64,000 nt of DNA from Arthrobacter sp. CDRTa11 (GTDB lineage: Bacteria > Actinomycetota > Actinomycetes > Actinomycetales > Micrococcaceae): positions 4,588,001-4,652,000 of the forward strand of contig NZ_CP044532.1 in assembly GCF_026427775.1 (NCBI RefSeq). The letters run 5' to 3'. Below the pieces are notes generated by a model that was not told the DNA's origin, did not search any database, and worked only from the letters and a program-made list of their open reading frames with translations. Below are positions 7,586 to 16,079 of this stretch, piece by piece (positions within the stretch are counted from its first letter, which is position 1; every line of letters starts with the position of its first letter). Made by a program: the position numbers and the translations under genes.

Positions 7586-8901
7586 GGGGTGGCTCCCCGC
7601 GCGGCTGTGGGCAGCACGTGTTCCTCGTTGGCGGACGTTTCTCCTGCCGCTTGGACCCGGATTCGAACGATTCCGGGGTTGCCATAGGGCATGGCATAGA
7701 CGTTCGATTCAATGATGTGGGTTTGCCCGGGGGTGGCGCCTAACTGGACGGCCGCTGAGTGGGCGTCGTCTTCGGCGAGGTTCTGTACTCGTTTTAGGTC
7801 GACCCGCCCGCTGACGGTCTCCAGCCGGTCGATCCAGGCTGTCAGCGGCGCGGCGGCAGATCCCATCAGCGCGACGTCCTTGGCCGCCGGCAGAGTGGGC
7901 ACCAGCCCGAAGGGCAGAGCAGCCTCCTGCCGGTCGCGGAGGTCGGCAATCACAGAGGTGATGTCTGCGCGAACCGAATGGTGGGCGGTGTATGGCTCCA
8001 GAATGGCGGCGTTGCTGGCGAGGCTCGCTTCAAATCCTTGGCGAATGAGGCTTCTGGTGACAGGCAGGCCTCCATGGATGTGCCCCACCATGACCCCAGC
8101 CTCCATGGAGAGAATGACCTCCCCCTCGGTGATTCCCGCTAACGTGGCGGCGCCAAGGATTCCCATCGCGGGCTCGGCGCGCAACCCGTGCACCGGCGCC
8201 AAAGCCAGCCGGGACAGAGGTGCGCGGCCGCCGTCGTTCTTTGCAAACGATAAGAGGGCGGCCGGGAACTGGCTCCGGCCTGCCGCCTCAAGCATGACAG
8301 CCAGTTCTTCCCCCGTCTGCATCAGGGCACTGTTAAGGATGGCGGTGTAGTCGCGATCGCGGAAAACGCTGGAATAGAAGTCACTGGAAATACTGATCCG
8401 CATATCTCTGTCGTTGCTGAGGATGGCATCGGCTGTGCGCGTTTCATGGTTCTTTGACGCCGTCGAACCGACGGAAGTGATCGCCACGTTCCGTACGTCA
8501 CCGGCGAGGATGCCGGGGAGATCGGCCAGGAACCCCTCCATGTCCAACCGGGCCAGGGGCCGTCCCCGCAGGTCGTGACCCCCGCGGACATGAACTGTCC
8601 GGGTCACTGCCGGCTCAACAAGGGGTGGCAGCACGGTCGTGTGGAAGGCGTCCGCGGGGGGACGGGGCGAAATGCGGATGGCGACGACGTCGGACAGTTT
8701 CCGCTCCACCAGGACCCGCCCGACGTCGGCGGTGATCTCCGTTATGCCTGGGCCGAACTCCCGACGGAGCCCTGACAAGGACGTTTCCAACGCTTCCGAC
8801 AAGCTGCCCGCGTGCACCTCCCGACCGGCGGAAACTACAGTCCGCCCGTCCAGCACAACAGTCCGGCAGCTGGTTCCCTGCAGCCGGAGTCCCACTCTCA
8901 T
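7582..8901 (-). CDS. Divergent hydantoinase/oxoprolinase-like protein with altered nucleotide loop
   Basis: A 439-residue member of the short hydantoinase/oxoprolinase group that pairs with DUF917 proteins. Later family motifs are recognisable: VRNVAITSVGSTASKNHETR (about 136-155), LSRLALAPVHGLRAEPAMGI (about 230-249), and a glycine-rich MEAGVMVGHIHGG (about 265-277). The N-terminal loop is unusual. Where the family, including the partial gene at 1-811, has a DxGGTxTD motif, this protein reads MRVGLRLQGTSCRTVVLDG, without the acidic residue and the double glycine. It may bind nucleotide differently or act as a non-catalytic partner. First gene of the operon; ATG 8901 is the start. Function is inferred from family and context. 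Confidence 0.75.
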   Translation of the reverse strand: MRVGLRLQGTSCRTVVLDGRTVVSAGREVHAGSLSEALETSLSGLRREFGPGITEITADVGRVLVERKLSDVVAIRISPRPPADAFHTTVLPPLVEPAVTRTVHVRGGHDLRGRPLARLDMEGFLADLPGILAGDVRNVAITSVGSTASKNHETRTADAILSNDRDMRISISSDFYSSVFRDRDYTAILNSALMQTGEELAVMLEAAGRSQFPAALLSFAKNDGGRAPLSRLALAPVHGLRAEPAMGILGAATLAGITEGEVILSMEAGVMVGHIHGGLPVTRSLIRQGFEASLASNAAILEPYTAHHSVRADITSVIADLRDRQEAALPFGLVPTLPAAKDVALMGSAAAPLTAWIDRLETVSGRVDLKRVQNLAEDDAHSAAVQLGATPGQTHIIESNVYAMPYGNPGIVRIRVQAAGETSANEEHVLPTAARGATP

Positions 8902-9147
8902 TTGTCAGTACCTGCCTGGCGTCCACCAACGTGAGTATCTGCCGGGTGGTGAATAGTTTCCATGTGCATAGGGTCCACCACTAGTCGTCCTCTAAGGCTC
9001 CCGCAGGTCACGGACGAAAGCATCGTCGCATGCTCCTCAGCCTATCGAGACGTTGGCAAGATACCCAGCGCCATCAAGCTGACTACACCCCACCAGACGT
9101 CAGGAACTTCCGGACGTCACCGCGGGTCGGTATCCGGCCCACCGCTC

Positions 9148-9600
9148 TCAACCGCGGCGGGGAGCTGAAAAATCGGCGGTGTCGAGGCTGATCGTGAACG
9201 GTCCGTCATTGACCAGGGACAGTTGCATCATTGCCCCGAACCGCCCGGTGGACACCTCCGCCCCAAGGCCGCGCAGGGAAGCGACCAGGTGGTCAATCAA
9301 GGGCTCGCTGGTGTCCGCCGGCGCCGCGTCCGACCAGGACGGGCGCCTTCCCCGCCGTGTGTCCGCGTACAGCGTGAACTGGCTGACCACCAAAAGGGGC
9401 CCGTTCTGGTCGGCACACGACTTCTCGCCGTCAAGGATCCGCAAAGTCCAGATCTTGGCGGCGAGGGCCGCCGCATCGTCCATGGTGTCCGTGTGGGTGG
9501 CGCCGGCCAGGACAACGAGTCCCGGGCGGTCAATGGAACCCACCGTTTCGCCGTCGACAGTGACCTCGGCTCGGGTGACCCGCTGAAGAATGGCTCGCAC
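9148..9600 (-). CDS. dtd: D-aminoacyl-tRNA deacylase
   Basis: A 150-residue DTD, which hydrolyses the ester between D-amino acids (or glycine mischarged on tRNA-Ala) and tRNA, keeping D-residues out of protein. Both catalytic-pocket motifs are intact: SQFTLYADT (73-81) and the cis-proline motif NDGPFT (131-136). The start MRAILQRVTRAEVTVDGE is the standard DTD N-terminus and the length is that of the family. It is cytoplasmic and housekeeping. It lies alone between the hydantoinase operon and the MarR gene and need not be linked to either, though D-amino acid chemistry nearby (racemase) is suggestive. Confidence 0.95.
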   Translation of the reverse strand: MRAILQRVTRAEVTVDGETVGSIDRPGLVVLAGATHTDTMDDAAALAAKIWTLRILDGEKSCADQNGPLLVVSQFTLYADTRRGRRPSWSDAAPADTSEPLIDHLVASLRGLGAEVSTGRFGAMMQLSLVNDGPFTISLDTADFSAPRRG

Positions 9601-9662
9601 GCATCAACCCTAACGGAGTCCGGCACCGGGTTATGCGCGGGTCAGGCCGCTGGCGGCAGCCC

Positions 9663-10157
9663 TCAGCTTGGGGCCTCCAGGCCAGCTTCCTCCTTCAGGT
9701 GTTGCCTCAGCTTGCCCACAATCCTGTCAAGCTCTTCCAGGTCCTCCGGAGTCAGTGCCTCGATAAACAGCTGGCGGATGAGGCGAAGGTGCGGGGCGGA
9801 CGATGCCCGGAAGATGCGTGCGCCTTCATCATTTAGTTCCACCACTGCCCCGCGGCTGTCATTGTCGGACTTTTTCCGGCAGATGAGGCCGCGGCTTTCC
9901 ATGCGCCCCAGGTGATGGGAGAGCCTGCTCCGCTCCCAGCCGATGCCCTCGGCAAGCGCTGATGACCTCAACCTGTTTTCGTCCGCCTCGCTCAGCGCCA
10001 GAAGAACGGCGTAGTCCCCTGGGGAAATCCCAGACGTGGCCTGCAGTCCTGCCGCCATCGCCTGCCGGATCTCCTCGCTCGTCTCCACGTACGAGCGCCA
10101 GATGGCCAGCTCGTCCGCAGTGGGGCTCCGTCGTCCCGTTTCGCTGCTGTGCTCCAT
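9663..10157 (-). CDS. MarR family transcriptional regulator
   Basis: A 164-residue MarR-type winged-helix repressor. The DNA-binding region spans about residues 55-110, with the recognition helix IGWERSRLSHHLGRMESRGL and a wing containing DNDSRGAVVELNDEG. Helices at both ends should form the dimer interface. It is transcribed away from the LLM oxidoreductase gene. The 85 bases between the two starts hold three near-identical palindromes with TTGAC arms, so it probably represses itself and the oxidoreductase/DoxX pair. The inducing ligand is unknown; flavin oxidoreductase and DoxX partners suggest redox or electrophile sensing. Confidence 0.9.
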   Translation of the reverse strand: MEHSSETGRRSPTADELAIWRSYVETSEEIRQAMAAGLQATSGISPGDYAVLLALSEADENRLRSSALAEGIGWERSRLSHHLGRMESRGLICRKKSDNDSRGAVVELNDEGARIFRASSAPHLRLIRQLFIEALTPEDLEELDRIVGKLRQHLKEEAGLEAPS

Positions 10158-10173
10158 GACATTTTCTCCTTGC

Positions 10174-10236
10174 TTGACATGTCAACCATAGCCGGGTGAT
10201 GATTGACGCGTCAATTAAGTAATTGACGTATCAATT
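10174..10236. promoter_or_regulatory. Three palindromic MarR-type operators
   Basis: TTGACATGTCAA at 10174-10185 is a perfect palindrome, and ATTGACGCGTCAAT at 10202-10215 is another. AATTGACGTATCAATT at 10221-10236 is palindromic except for one central pair. The last two start 20 bases apart, about two helical turns, so bound dimers would lie on the same face. The third ends one base before the oxidoreductase ribosome site (AAGG at 10237-10240), so binding should block transcription in both directions. Confidence 0.8.
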
Positions 10237-10245
10237 AAGGCAGTG

Positions 10246-11292
10246 ATGAGCGTGATCTTTGGTTTGGATACCTTTGGCGATGTCCCGCTGGACGACGCCG
10301 GCGTGCCCGTCAGCCAGGCCAGGGCCATCCGGCAGTTGGTAGACGAGGCCGTCATTGCCGATCAACTCGGCGTGGACGTCTTCACGGTGGGGGAACACCA
10401 CCGCCCCGAATATTCCGTGTCAACACCGGAGACAGTATTGGCCGGCATGGCCACAGTGACATCCCGGATCCGCTTGGGATCGGGCGTAACAGTCCTCAGC
10501 TCCGACGATCCGGTGCGGGTTTTCCAGCGGTTTGCCACCGTGGACGCCCTGTCCAACGGCCGGGCCGAAGTCATTCTCGGAAGGGGATCCTTTACGGAAT
10601 CCTTCCCGCTCTTCGGCTACGACCTCAAGGACTACAACGTCCTGTTTGAAGAGAAGATCGAACTCTTCGCACAACTCCTTAAGGAGAAACCGGTCACCTG
10701 GAACGGCACCATGCGGGCACCATTGGTTGACGCCGATGTGTACCCGAAGACGGAAAACGGCCTCAAGACCTGGGTGGGCGTGGGAGGCACACCCGAGTCA
10801 GTAGTCCGGACGGCGAAATACGGGTTCCCCCTGATGCTCGCCATCATCGGCGGCCAGCCGGAGCGGTTCACGCCCTTCATCGACCTCTACAAGCGGGCAT
10901 CCGCAGAATTCGGAAACACGGCCTGGCCTGTAGGGATGCACTCCCCCGGTTTCATTGCAGACACCGATAACGAGGCCAAGGAGGTGTTCTGGCCACATTA
11001 CAAAGTGGTCCGGGACCGCATCGGAGCACTCCGGGGGTGGCCGCCGGTGCGCCGCGAAGAGTTCGAAGCGGAGATTGAGCACGGCTCCATGTACATCGGT
11101 TCCCCGGAAACAGTAGCCAAGAAGATCGCCCGCGCGGTGGCAGCCCTGGACATCGGGCGGTTTGACCTTATCTACACCTCTGGAGCCCAACCCATCAGCG
11201 CCCGGCTGAAAGCCGTGGAACTCTACGGCAGCAAGGTGGTCCCCATGGTCCGCGAAATCCTCGCCGACGGCGGCCACACAGCAGGCGCCTAA
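10246..11292 (+). CDS. LLM class flavin-dependent oxidoreductase
   Basis: A 348-residue luciferase-like monooxygenase-fold protein, expected to use FMN or F420. Typical features are FTVGEHHRPEYSVSTPE (about 47-63), IRLGSGVTVLSSDDPVRVFQRFATVDALSNGRAE with the family's DP.R..E/Q pattern (about 75-110), and GSPETVAKKI near the C-terminus (about 285-294). A GTG at 10243 is also in frame, but ATG 10246 is better spaced from AAGG at 10237-10240. It precedes a DoxX gene and diverges from a MarR regulator across three operators. It is probably an inducible oxidoreductase for an electrophile or aromatic compound; the substrate is unknown. Confidence 0.88.
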   Translation: MSVIFGLDTFGDVPLDDAGVPVSQARAIRQLVDEAVIADQLGVDVFTVGEHHRPEYSVSTPETVLAGMATVTSRIRLGSGVTVLSSDDPVRVFQRFATVDALSNGRAEVILGRGSFTESFPLFGYDLKDYNVLFEEKIELFAQLLKEKPVTWNGTMRAPLVDADVYPKTENGLKTWVGVGGTPESVVRTAKYGFPLMLAIIGGQPERFTPFIDLYKRASAEFGNTAWPVGMHSPGFIADTDNEAKEVFWPHYKVVRDRIGALRGWPPVRREEFEAEIEHGSMYIGSPETVAKKIARAVAALDIGRFDLIYTSGAQPISARLKAVELYGSKVVPMVREILADGGHTAGA

Positions 11293-11337
11293 CTCCCCTT
11301 CCTGAGCACCAATCATTCCTCGAGAAAGTACAACACC

Positions 11338-11712
11338 ATGAACATCACCCTCTGGATCGTCACAGCACTTCTTGCACTACTTTTCCTGGCCGCCGGAACC
11401 ATGAAAATCGCCCAGCCCAAGGCAAAGCTGGCCGCCTCCGGCCAGGGATGGGCTGAGGACTTCTCCGACGGAACCGTCAAGGGCATCGGCCGGCTGGAAG
11501 TCCTTGCGGCGCTGGGACTTGTCCTCCCTGCGCTTCTCAACATCGCTACCGTACTGGTTCCCCTGGCTGCCGCCGGGCTCTTCGTCCTTATGGTCGGTGC
11601 AGCCATTACCCACGCCCGACGCGGCGAAAAGACCAACGTCATCGTCAACGCAATCCTGGGCATCCTTGCTGCTGCTGTCGCCATCGCACGATTCGGACCC
11701 TACGGCTTCTGA
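11338..11712 (+). CDS. DoxX family membrane protein
   Basis: A 124-residue inner-membrane protein with four predicted helices (about 3-22, 50-68, 70-90 and 100-118). The motifs FLAAGTMKIAQPK and IGRLEVLAALGLVLP are typical of the DoxX/DoxX-like family. It follows the oxidoreductase by 45 bases in the same direction with a Shine-Dalgarno (GAGAAAG). The pair is probably co-transcribed under the MarR regulator. DoxX-like proteins are linked with redox and thiol stress in actinobacteria; the precise role here is unknown. Confidence 0.85.
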   Translation: MNITLWIVTALLALLFLAAGTMKIAQPKAKLAASGQGWAEDFSDGTVKGIGRLEVLAALGLVLPALLNIATVLVPLAAAGLFVLMVGAAITHARRGEKTNVIVNAILGILAAAVAIARFGPYGF

Positions 11713-11798
11713 TTCGTACGCGCCAAGGTCTCTGACAGTGGATAACCTGGCGCCTGTCCTTCCGAGTCGCACGACGGCCGTAGCATGACGTTCCGGGT

Positions 11799-11839
11799 GG
11801 AAGCCCCCACGCGAGTCAAACTCCAGCGTGGGGGCTTCC
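11799..11839. terminator. Strong bidirectional terminator hairpin
   Basis: Perfect 14-base arms at 11799-11812 (GGAAGCCCCCACGC) and 11826-11839 enclose a 13-base loop. It sits between two convergent genes, DoxX (+) and the lipoprotein (-), so it can end transcripts from both sides. Confidence 0.8.
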
Positions 11840-11985
11840 GGGGGCCACCAGTTCTTGGGAAACGGGGAAGCCGAGAACAATTTACCGGCTGTTCACCTCC
11901 TCCGAACCTGAATCCGCCCGCTTCCCAGGATTCTTGAGTGAATCTTGAGCGCCGTTCGCATCACCCGCTCGCATCACCACCGGCA

Positions 11986-12753
11986 TCACCCCGCCGGCCG
12001 CAGTGACGTGATCATCCGCCGGATGTCCGCGTACTCCGCCGTTTCCTTGTACTTCCTGGCCTGCTCCAGATAGGGCAGGGACGCGGCCCCCGGCGTTACG
12101 TTGTTCTCCGGGTTGAAGAAGGCGCCGAACATGGCAGCAGTGGGCGGCCAGTTGAAGAAGTGGAAGATGCACGACGCAGAGTCTCCGGTCGGTGCCGGGA
12201 CCGAGGTGATGCCGTAGGCCGCCGCGGGCGTATCCGCCGGCCCTGGGGTCGCGTCATTCCCGCGGGTCTCGTAAGCGAACCGCGGGGTCCCCTCGCCCTG
12301 CATCAGGTCCGGCAACTCTTGGGAATCCAGCACGGCGTACGGGTACCGGTCCATGCACGTGGACCCGACGGCCATGTTGGTCCGGAGCGTCGCCAGCGGC
12401 TGGCCGGCCTCATTGGTCACCTCGGCGAACGCGCCTCCGCCCTCGGGAAGCTCCCCGGCGGGGTCCCTGACGCTCCAGGCGGCCGGGTGCTCGAACATCA
12501 GCTGGCCGTCCGCCGTGGTGTAGCTTGTCCAGGCTTCCGACGCCGATGCCGTGCCGGTGGTGCTCGGCGAGCCTGTCGCCGTCGGCGTCGCAGTTGTTGT
12601 CCCGGTGGCCGTCGCGGTGGCCGTGGTGGAGGTGACGGTGGGGCTGGGACTCGACGTCGTCGTCGGTCCCGCCTGCGGGCCGCAGCCCGTGAACAGTAGC
12701 GCCATCAGTATGGCTGTGGGAAAAACCGCGACTGAGGCGGCCGGGCTGCGCAT
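11986..12753 (-). CDS. Secreted lipoprotein of unknown function with Ser/Thr/Pro/Ala linker
   Basis: A 255-residue predicted lipoprotein. A signal peptide ends in the lipobox LLFTGC (Cys about residue 24). A low-complexity stretch of about 50 residues made almost wholly of Thr, Ser, Pro, Ala and Gly follows, acting as a wall-spanning linker. The globular part begins about residue 75 (WTSYTTADGQLMFEHPAAWSV), a start common in actinobacterial surface lipoproteins. ATG 12753 follows GGAGGG closely; a GTG one codon earlier is possible. Two cysteines in the globular part (STCMDRYP and SASCIFHF) could form a disulfide. Function is unknown. Confidence 0.8.
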   Translation of the reverse strand: MRSPAASVAVFPTAILMALLFTGCGPQAGPTTTSSPSPTVTSTTATATATGTTTATPTATGSPSTTGTASASEAWTSYTTADGQLMFEHPAAWSVRDPAGELPEGGGAFAEVTNEAGQPLATLRTNMAVGSTCMDRYPYAVLDSQELPDLMQGEGTPRFAYETRGNDATPGPADTPAAAYGITSVPAPTGDSASCIFHFFNWPPTAAMFGAFFNPENNVTPGAASLPYLEQARKYKETAEYADIRRMITSLRPAG

Positions 12754-12895
12754 CACACCCTCCTCAGGGTCCGAGCTGGATCCTTAAATTGTGGGGCTGC
12801 CGGGCGCGTTAGGATCCGGCGGCGGCACGATTGGCGCCGAACCGTTGCGGTGATAACAAAAGGCTCCTGCGCAGCTATCTGGCGATCAGCCGTCG

Positions 12896-13504
12896 TTATT
12901 GAACCGGGAGGGGGCTGCTGCTGCCGGGGCTTTCGCTTGTGCTCTCCAGAGTTGCGACAAGCTTGCCCACCTGGATGACGGCGGCCTTGATCCGTTGGGG
13001 GTCGCTGATGGTGAGGAATTGCAGCATAAGGCCGTCCAGGGCAGCAAAGATGGCCAAGGCGGCACCGTTGTCCACGTTGAGGCCCCGTTGCCTCAGGGCA
13101 TCTTCAACGGTGCTCATGTAGTTCGCGTAAAGCCGTTCCACCAATGCCCGCACCTCGGGGTTGCGCCGGGATTCGAGAAGCATCTCGAACTGGAACAGCT
13201 GCAGCTCCGGTTCCTTCGACACAGTTTCGAGAAGTGAATCGGCGAAGCTCTCGTCAAAGTCCGCGATCTTTTCCAGGCCGGTCTCCTCGATGGACCGCTG
13301 GATGGCCCACTCCATGGTGGCGGCAAGAAGACCCTCGATAGAGCCGAAGTGGTGCGTGACAAGGGTGTGGTTCACTCCTGCCCGCGACGCAACGGCCCGG
13401 TACGTAACACCCCGCAGACCCTTTTCTCCGACGACGTCAATCACCGCGGACAGCAAGGCATCGCGCCCGTCTCCATAGGGCAAGCGGGTTGACGGCTGGT
13501 TCAT
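12896..13504 (-). CDS. TetR family regulator of the permease/MoaF/aldehyde dehydrogenase operon
   Basis: A 202-residue TetR-type repressor. The N-terminal helix-turn-helix is clear (VTYRAVASRAGVNHTLVTHH, about 33-52), and the all-helical C-terminal half forms the ligand and dimer domain. It is transcribed away from the APC permease operon. The gap holds a perfect inverted repeat with 9-base arms over the -10 of the operon promoter, so it very likely represses the permease-MoaF-dehydrogenase genes until a substrate or its aldehyde product binds. The ligand is not evident from sequence. Confidence 0.88.
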   Translation of the reverse strand: MNQPSTRLPYGDGRDALLSAVIDVVGEKGLRGVTYRAVASRAGVNHTLVTHHFGSIEGLLAATMEWAIQRSIEETGLEKIADFDESFADSLLETVSKEPELQLFQFEMLLESRRNPEVRALVERLYANYMSTVEDALRQRGLNVDNGAALAIFAALDGLMLQFLTISDPQRIKAAVIQVGKLVATLESTSESPGSSSPLPVQ

Positions 13505-13544
13505 GCACCGAGTCTAGCCCTCCTGGTCGGCTCCGGAAAAAGCA

Positions 13545-13579
13545 TTGACAGCCAGAACTAAACAAATGTATAGTTCTGG
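13545..13579 (+). promoter_or_regulatory. Operon promoter overlapped by TetR operator
   Basis: TTGACA at 13545-13550 and TATAGT at 13569-13574 form a sigma-70-type promoter with an 18-base spacer. The inverted repeat CCAGAACTA (13552-13560) / TAGTTCTGG (13571-13579), with a 10-base gap, overlaps the spacer and -10. This is the expected layout of a TetR operator, controlling the operon that starts at 13722 and possibly the divergent repressor. Confidence 0.82.
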
Positions 13580-13721
13580 AATGTGGCTGATATCACGCAA
13601 TGTGTACAGCCAGCTCGAGCAGATTTCCTTTCCCATGGAGCGCACCGTCGCGTGCCAGCAGGGACCTTCCAATACTTCTGCGCAGGCCTTGCGCCTTGCA
13701 CACTTCTGAAAGAGCCAACGG

Positions 13722-15176
13722 ATGAATCAAGAACCAGTCGGAATCTCTACACGCCCAGTGCAAGAGGATCCAGCTCCTGCCTCCTCCTCCCCACGGCTGA
13801 GGCCGAACAAGCTCGGCGTCATCGCCATTGCATTCTTTGCCATTGCCGCAGCAGCCCCCATGGCTGCGGTGGTGGGAGCCAGCCCGGTACTGTTTTCGGC
13901 CAGCGGCCCGGGAACACCGGTCATTTACGTGATTGCTGCGCTGCTGGTTGCTCTCTTCTCCGTCGGATACCTGAGGATGAGCCAGCACATCACCAACGCG
14001 GGCGGCTTTGTCGCCTATATGGCCAAGGGACTGGGCAACAAGTGGGCTACCGGCGGGGCCGGGATCGCCATCCTGACCTACCTGAGCCTTCAAGTTGGGC
14101 TGTGGTCCCAGTTCGGCGTTTTTGCACAGTTGCTGGTCGAAGGCCTGACGGGTATCAGCCTGCCGGTCTACTTCTGGATTGCTGTATTGCTCGCTGTGGT
14201 GACGGGCCTGACGATGCGGGGCGTCGATGCGAGCCTGAAGGTGCTGGGAGTTCTCATCCTTGGCGAAGCCTTTGCGGTAGCAGCCCTCGTGGTGTCCCTG
14301 ATTGCGCAGAAGGGGCTAGGCATCTTCACCTTTGAAGGGTTCACCCCATCCAGTGTCTTCGGTCCCGGCCTGGGCATTTCCCTGCTGTTTGCCTTCGCCT
14401 GCTTCACCAGCTTCGAAGCCACCGTCGTCTTCGCCGAGGAGGCAAAGAACCCGCGGCGCACCATTCCCCGGGCCGCCTACTTTGTGATCGCCTTCATTGG
14501 CATCTTCTACACCATCTCCACCTGGGCCATCAGCGGAGCCATCGGCATCGACAACATCCAAACCGTCGCCGCCGAAAACCCCGCAGGAATGGTCTTCGAT
14601 CTCGCCGAAGCCAGCGCAGGCTATTGGCTGAACCTGACCATGCAGATCCTCGTTGTCACGAGCTTCCTGGCGATGCTCCTGGGCCTGGCCAACATGTTCT
14701 CCCGGTACCTGTTTTCCCTCGGCCGTGCCGGAGCCCTGCCGGCCAAGCTGTCCTCCGTCTCCAAGACCGGCGCCCCGCACTTCGCAGGGCTCGTCAACGG
14801 CCTCGTCCTCCTGGCGATCATCAGTATCTTCCTGCTCGCAGGCGCCGACCCCATTACAACCGTCTTTGCCTGGTTCGTGGCCCTTGGCACGGCAGGCTTC
14901 ATCACCATCCTGCTGGTGACCTCAGCGGCAATCGTCGTCTTCTTCGCCAGGAACCGGATCCGGGACAACCTCTGGGTCACCGTCATTGCACCGTCCCTGT
15001 CTTTCCTGGCCTTCATCGTCATCGGATACCTGACGCTGGACAACTACGACGCATTGCTCGGAGGAGCGGGCGGCGTGGCCCGGTGGCTCCTGCTCGGCAT
15101 CCCCCTCTTCTTCGTGGCCGGGGTCGCCCGGGGCGCACAAAAGCCGTCCATCAATTTCGCGGCAGTCATCGGCTGA
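13722..15176 (+). CDS. APC family amino acid / amine permease
   Basis: A 484-residue amino acid-polyamine-organocation permease with 12 predicted membrane helices. The N-terminal block LGVIAIAFFAIAAAAPMAAVVGASP (split by the first helix) and the EEAKNPRRTIPRAAYFVI loop after helix 6 are hallmarks of the superfamily. A hydrophilic tail of about 30 residues precedes helix 1. It is the first gene of a TetR-controlled operon with MoaF and an aldehyde dehydrogenase. The most economical reading is uptake of an amine or amino acid that is deaminated to an aldehyde and then oxidised. The substrate is inferred. Confidence 0.88.
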   Translation: MNQEPVGISTRPVQEDPAPASSSPRLRPNKLGVIAIAFFAIAAAAPMAAVVGASPVLFSASGPGTPVIYVIAALLVALFSVGYLRMSQHITNAGGFVAYMAKGLGNKWATGGAGIAILTYLSLQVGLWSQFGVFAQLLVEGLTGISLPVYFWIAVLLAVVTGLTMRGVDASLKVLGVLILGEAFAVAALVVSLIAQKGLGIFTFEGFTPSSVFGPGLGISLLFAFACFTSFEATVVFAEEAKNPRRTIPRAAYFVIAFIGIFYTISTWAISGAIGIDNIQTVAAENPAGMVFDLAEASAGYWLNLTMQILVVTSFLAMLLGLANMFSRYLFSLGRAGALPAKLSSVSKTGAPHFAGLVNGLVLLAIISIFLLAGADPITTVFAWFVALGTAGFITILLVTSAAIVVFFARNRIRDNLWVTVIAPSLSFLAFIVIGYLTLDNYDALLGGAGGVARWLLLGIPLFFVAGVARGAQKPSINFAAVIG

Positions 15177-15232
15177 CCCAAACCTCCACCTCACCAGCAC
15201 AAACCAGCAGCAAAAGAACAAGGAACAAGAAC

Positions 15233-16036
15233 ATGACTTCAGCTCACATCCAGGACTACATCCCCGAAGATCAGTGGCCCCCTGTCTCGGCCATGCTTGA
15301 AGGTTTCGGCGATCAGACCCTGCCCGCCTCCCCCGCCCTGGCCGGCACCACACTGAGCCTCCCGGGCGAGGACGGCTCCCAGGCCGAGTACGTTTTTGAC
15401 GATGAGTCTTCGCTGGCGTGGACCGTTAGCCGCGCTGGGGACACGACCAGCGGAACGGCGGGCTACAAGGCGATCGAAGCCCGGCCCGGCATCTTCATCA
15501 TTGACTTCATCCGGGGCGAAGGTTCCGCCGCAGAAAACGTCACCATCATCGCCGACCGCACCACGGGGGCCACAACAACCGGCGTTTCCCGCTTTGTCAC
15601 TGTGGATGGCAGGACGCGGAGCACCACCGATTTCAGCCAGGCCAACACCGAGGGGTCCTCCGTACGCCACCAGCGCTCCACGGCTCTAGTTGGCAAGCGG
15701 ATCTACTACCGCTACAGCGATATCGAAACGTACGAACACATCTACCTGAACCCGGGCACCTTCACCTGGAACTGCATCCGCGGCGGCGAGGCAGGGCTGG
15801 CGGACACCGACCGCTGCATGACCTGGGAAGTAGCAGAGGACCTCTTCATCTTCTTCTGGACCGAAAAGGTCATGTGCGTCGAAGCCGTGCTGCTGGTGGA
15901 CCTGCGCGAGCAGCGCTCCATCGGCCGGATGTTCGGGTGGGACGATCCTGCAGCCGAACCTGTCATCCTGCCCTTCAACTCCCGGCTCAGCGTCCTGAAC
16001 ACCACCGAATATCCGCAGGACTTCCAGAAGCACTAA
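15233..16036 (+). CDS. moaF: MoaF family protein
   Basis: A 267-residue MoaF-family protein with two lipocalin-like beta-barrel halves. The frame is open further upstream; ATG 15233 is chosen because AAGGA lies at about 15220 and the product then starts at the family's normal N-terminus (IQDYIPEDQWPPVSAMLEGF). The C-terminal part (about 150-255) contains GKRIYYRYSDIETYEHIYLN and FTWNCIRGGEAGLADTD, characteristic of the MoaF C-terminal domain. Databases call the family 'molybdenum cofactor biosynthesis F', but as I recall the name comes from the Klebsiella monoamine-regulon moaEF operon. An amine permease and aldehyde dehydrogenase here fit that better than cofactor synthesis. Biochemical role unknown. 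Confidence 0.8.
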   Translation: MTSAHIQDYIPEDQWPPVSAMLEGFGDQTLPASPALAGTTLSLPGEDGSQAEYVFDDESSLAWTVSRAGDTTSGTAGYKAIEARPGIFIIDFIRGEGSAAENVTIIADRTTGATTTGVSRFVTVDGRTRSTTDFSQANTEGSSVRHQRSTALVGKRIYYRYSDIETYEHIYLNPGTFTWNCIRGGEAGLADTDRCMTWEVAEDLFIFFWTEKVMCVEAVLLVDLREQRSIGRMFGWDDPAAEPVILPFNSRLSVLNTTEYPQDFQKH

Positions 16037-16079
16037 CGGTCAGGACAGTACCCACAATTGCTCGAAGAGGAGTAGCGAA

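Noticed and set aside
8962..9168. 68-codon frame in the gap before dtd
   Set aside because: No ribosome site, no protein-like pattern; the gap 8902-9147 is better left as non-coding.
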